Position numbers and translations under genes: made by a program. Positions 8,799-10,947 of a stretch of 10,947 nt of DNA are shown here, in pieces. The DNA is from an uncultured Collinsella sp. (GTDB lineage: Bacteria; Actinomycetota; Coriobacteriia; Coriobacteriales; Coriobacteriaceae): the NCBI GenBank assembly GCA_900754745.1, contig CAAEEB010000061.1, forward strand, positions 1-10,947. The letters run 5' to 3'. The notes beneath the pieces are model-generated. The model had not been told where the DNA came from. It searched no databases and saw nothing but the letters and a program-made list of their open reading frames with translations. Positions within the stretch are counted from its first letter, which is position 1, and every line of letters begins with the position of its first letter.

Positions 8799-8923
8799 TG
8801 CCAGCTTTAGCAGGGTAAAGTACCTCTGAGTAGGCTTTAGGACATGCCTAACGATCTGCCCCTAACTTTGCTGGCACCGACGATGTACGGAGGTCGCCTA
8901 AAGGTAGTTTTCTAGGCATGTCC
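8799..8923 (+). repeat. Cluster of interleaved inverted repeats
   Basis: Four pairs of complementary segments lie here: TGCCAGC 8799-8805 with GCTGGCA 8870-8876; ACCTC 8822-8826 with GAGGT 8890-8894; CTTTAGG 8835-8841 with CCTAAAG 8897-8903; and GGACATGCCTA 8840-8850 with TAGGCATGTCC 8913-8923. The pairs cross rather than nest, so they would form alternative structures or a pseudoknot if transcribed. The 11-bp pair is the strongest. No known RNA family is recognised. Confidence 0.4.
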
Positions 8924-8954
8924 CAAAATCTATCGCATAGGGTGCGCGTGCAAG

Positions 8955-9012
8955 GGTATCATCTTTCACCGAAAATAGTTTCTAGTGTTAGGGGTTTTCG
9001 GTGGAAGATACC
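8955..9012 (+). promoter_or_regulatory. Hairpin covering the marR start codon
   Basis: TTTCACCGAAAA (8964-8975) pairs with TTTTCGGTGGAA (8995-9006) with a single U-G wobble. GGTATC (8955-8960) pairs with GATACC (9007-9012) across a 3-base bulge, for 18 pairs in total. The GTG start at 9001-9003 is inside the stem, and the AGGGG ribosome binding site is in the 19-base loop. It could be an RNA switch limiting translation, or a DNA operator for MarR autoregulation. Confidence 0.6.
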
Positions 9013-9450
9013 GATTTCCGTGAACTTGGGCGTCAGCTCCTTACCGAGTTCGGCAGCATGCATCAGCGCATTTCGCGTTTTGCGGACAAAGCCCTCGGCG
9101 GCGAGATGGCCGTCATGCGCGCCCTCATACTCGCCGGCGGTTCGCTCACGCCGAGCGAACTCGCTGATCGCGCCTGGGTCTCGAGCGCCCGCATCGCCAA
9201 TATCTTACGCGCCCTCGAGGCCAAGGGCTGGGTCGAGCGCGAGCACTCAAAGACTGACCGTCGTCGCGTACACGTCATAGTGACCGACAAGGGATTCCAG
9301 GATCTCGAAATCAAACGCCGGGAATTCGAGGACCGCACTGCGGCTTTCCTCGAGCAGCTCGGCGAAACAGATACCCAAGAGATGGTGCGCCTTCTTAGAC
9401 GTGCCAACGAAATTATCGACCGCAATCAAGAAAGGAGAGATGCCGAGTGA
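9001..9450 (+). CDS. MarR-family transcriptional regulator
   Basis: Small dimeric DNA-binding regulator of 149 residues, typical MarR length. A winged helix-turn-helix spans about residues 38-97. The recognition region SLTPSELADRAWVSSARIANILRALEAKG is at 48-76, followed by the wing TDRRRVHVIVTDKG (85-98), a good match to the family's DxRxxxVxLT motif. Flanking helices at both ends would form the dimer interface. Translation starts at GTG 9001, with AGGGG about seven bases upstream; no upstream in-frame start is supported. Its stop overlaps the GTG start of the ABC exporter gene by 4 bp, so the two are cotranscribed and translationally coupled. This arrangement is usual for MarR repressors of multidrug or toxic-compound efflux pumps. 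A strong hairpin at its start codon suggests control of its own expression. The ligand is unknown. Confidence 0.9.
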   Translation: MEDTDFRELGRQLLTEFGSMHQRISRFADKALGGEMAVMRALILAGGSLTPSELADRAWVSSARIANILRALEAKGWVEREHSKTDRRRVHVIVTDKGFQDLEIKRREFEDRTAAFLEQLGETDTQEMVRLLRRANEIIDRNQERRDAE

Positions 9451-10947
9451 GGATTCTCAAGCTCTTTAAAAAGCATGTCCTGGCACTGTTCGCAGCTATC
9501 GTGCTTATCGTAATCAGCTGCAACGCCGATCTGGCGCTGCCTACCTATATGAGCGACATCGTCGACGTGGGCGTACAGCAAGGCGGTATCGCCTCGCCCG
9601 TACCCGACACCATCCGCGCCGAATCGCTCGACGACCTCGAACTCTTTATGAGCGCCAAGGACGCCAAGGCTGTGGAGGCCGTGTTTAGTAAGGCGGACAA
9701 TAACGGCATTCGAACGTACAAGGGCACCGAGGAGGAGCGCGCCGACGGCGGCAAGATTGCCGACATCATGAGCCTGCCCGAGACCGTCGTGCTCGCCTTC
9801 AACCAGGGCATTGACGCCGACTCCATGGGCGACATGACCGGCGCATCCACCGAGGCAAGCGATGGCGGCGCCGCTCATGCCATGCCCACCCCCGAGCAGA
9901 TGGCAGCGATGACGCCCGAGCAGCTCGCCGAGATGCAGCAGAAGGCCGCAGCCGCGCAGAGCATGCAAAAGCAGATCGACGCCGACGGCGGTAAGATCAC
10001 CATGAAGAGCCTGCGCCTAGGCGTTGAAGGCGGTCTTATCGATCAGGGCAAGCTCGTCGAGGGCGCCAACGATATGGCTGACAAAATGGGCTCCATGTCG
10101 GGCTCCATCGTCACCCAGCGCGCCGTGAGCTACGTGCAGGACGAGTACAAGGCACAGGGCATCGACCCCGCTGACGTGCAGAACGCCTACCTGGGCCGCA
10201 TGGCGACCACGATGTTTGGTCTGTGTCTGGTGTCGCTGGTCGCCACCATCCTGACCGGCGCCGTGGCTTCGCGCACCGCCTGCTCCATCGCCCGCGACCT
10301 GCGCCGCGAGACCTTCAACAAGGTTATGCACTTCTCGCCGGCCGAGGTGGGCAAGTTTAGCCAGGCCTCGCTCATCACCCGCTGCACCAACGATATTCAG
10401 CAGATCCAGATGGCCGCAACCCTGTTTATCCGCATGTGCCTGATGGCTCCCGTCATGGGCATCGTCGCCGTCATGCGCGTCCTGGCCAACCATACCGGCC
10501 TGGAGTGGACCATCGCTGTGGCCATCATCGCGGTTTCGGCTGTCGTCGGCGTGCTCATGGGCCTCACCATGCCCAAGTTCAAAAAGATGCAGAGCTTTGT
10601 TGACCGCGTGAACCTTACCGCCCGTGAGCTGCTCGACGGCCTTATGCCCATCCGCTCGTTCAACCGCGAGGAGCATGAGCTCGAGCGTTTTGACAAGGCT
10701 TCGCTCGACCTGATGACCACGCAGCTCTACACCAACCGCGCCATGAGCTTTATGATGCCGCTCATGATGCTCGTCATGAACTGCATCACCGTGCTTATCG
10801 TCTGGTTTGGCGCGCAGGGCGTGTCCGACGGCGTGATGCAGGTCGGCAACATGATGGCGTTCATCTCCTACACCATGCAGATCGTCATGGCGTTTATGAT
10901 CCTCACCATGGTTTCGGTCATCCTGCCCCGCGCCGAGGTCGCAGCCG
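9447..10947 (+). CDS. ABC exporter membrane domain with giant first loop (3' end outside window)
   Basis: Type-I ABC exporter half, 500 codons visible and open at the window edge; the ATP-binding domain must lie beyond it. The GTG start at 9447 overlaps the MarR stop, with AAGGAG upstream in the end of marR. TM1 is about residues 10-32, followed by the usual LPTYMSDIVDVGV. TM2 is about 252-274, then the cytoplasmic coupling region RDLRRETFNKVMHFSPAEVGKF with the conserved ITRCTNDIQQIQM, followed by further membrane segments. The stretch between TM1 and TM2, normally a few tens of residues, is about 210 residues here (roughly 42-250). It is rich in Asp, Glu, Ala and Met and contains a PEQMAAMTPEQLAEM segment. 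It is probably one half of a heterodimeric exporter whose partner follows downstream. Substrate is unknown; the MarR neighbour suggests drug or stress efflux. Confidence 0.88.
   Translation, partial: MRILKLFKKHVLALFAAIVLIVISCNADLALPTYMSDIVDVGVQQGGIASPVPDTIRAESLDDLELFMSAKDAKAVEAVFSKADNNGIRTYKGTEEERADGGKIADIMSLPETVVLAFNQGIDADSMGDMTGASTEASDGGAAHAMPTPEQMAAMTPEQLAEMQQKAAAAQSMQKQIDADGGKITMKSLRLGVEGGLIDQGKLVEGANDMADKMGSMSGSIVTQRAVSYVQDEYKAQGIDPADVQNAYLGRMATTMFGLCLVSLVATILTGAVASRTACSIARDLRRETFNKVMHFSPAEVGKFSQASLITRCTNDIQQIQMAATLFIRMCLMAPVMGIVAVMRVLANHTGLEWTIAVAIIAVSAVVGVLMGLTMPKFKKMQSFVDRVNLTARELLDGLMPIRSFNREEHELERFDKASLDLMTTQLYTNRAMSFMMPLMMLVMNCITVLIVWFGAQGVSDGVMQVGNMMAFISYTMQIVMAFMILTMVSVILPRAEVAA

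Larger units (their letters stand above)
8453..9000. other. 548-bp non-coding interval between divergent units
   Basis: No convincing gene is present; the 63-codon ORF at 8555-8746 on the minus strand begins with GTG, has no ribosome binding site and resembles nothing I recognise. The A/T-rich stretch 8660-8710 contrasts with the G/C-rich genes and probably holds the PFL promoter, implying a leader of about 220 nt. Small inverted repeats lie at 8710-8726 (CTCGCA/TGCGAG) and 8556-8570 (CACCA/TGGTG). The right half (8799-8923) holds several longer interleaved inverted repeats, and the end holds a hairpin over the next start codon. Confidence 0.6.

Noticed and set aside
9426..10676. Minus-strand frames of 180 and 219 codons opposite the ABC exporter
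   Set aside because: His- and Gly-rich composition is typical of antisense shadows of Ala/Asp/Met-rich coding; the plus strand has the conserved exporter sequence.

Overview
The window looks like chromosomal DNA of a fermentative, sugar-using anaerobe of moderately high G+C. The combination of PTS sugar uptake, pyruvate formate-lyase (PFL) fermentation, Shine-Dalgarno-led genes and a strongly G/C-biased third codon position is what I would expect of a gut actinobacterium of the Coriobacteriia, for example Collinsella. That assignment is inference; the window holds no rRNA or other marker gene.

Layout. (1) Positions 1-144: a non-coding end with two 20-bp-phased direct repeats. (2) Positions 145-5762, all on the minus strand: a fructoside/sucrose locus read lacI-type regulator -> divergent GH32 protein -> PTS EIIBC permease -> GH32 sucrose-6-phosphate hydrolase. 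A consensus-like promoter in front of the first GH32 gene is embedded in tandem copies of a 17-bp operator. A third copy lies inverted nearby and a fourth lies at the regulator's own promoter, so the regulator very probably controls both the operon and itself. (3) Positions 5887-6067: a very large near-palindrome, which is either an elaborate terminator or a palindromic repeat element. (4) Positions 6064-8452, minus strand: PFL encoded in two pieces. A 683-residue core carries the catalytic Cys-Cys pair but stops before the glycine-radical domain. After an 85-bp gap containing two hairpins, a separate 83-residue gene in another frame, with its own strong ribosome binding site, supplies the RVSGYA glycyl-radical domain. 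(5) Positions 8453-9000: a 548-bp non-coding interval between divergent transcription units, with promoter-like sequence, several inverted repeats and a hairpin over the next start codon. (6) Positions 9001-10947, plus strand: a MarR-family regulator translationally coupled by a 4-bp overlap to an ABC exporter subunit. The exporter is cut by the window end and carries an unusually large loop between its first two membrane helices.

How it fits together. The PTS would import and phosphorylate sucrose or a related fructoside. The GH32 hydrolase would split the phosphorylated sugar into glycolytic intermediates, and PFL would convert the resulting pyruvate to acetyl-CoA and formate. The MarR/ABC pair is an independent drug- or stress-response efflux module. 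The most noteworthy item is the natively split PFL, followed by the divergent GH32 protein, the giant palindrome, the start-codon hairpin of marR and the operator arrays.
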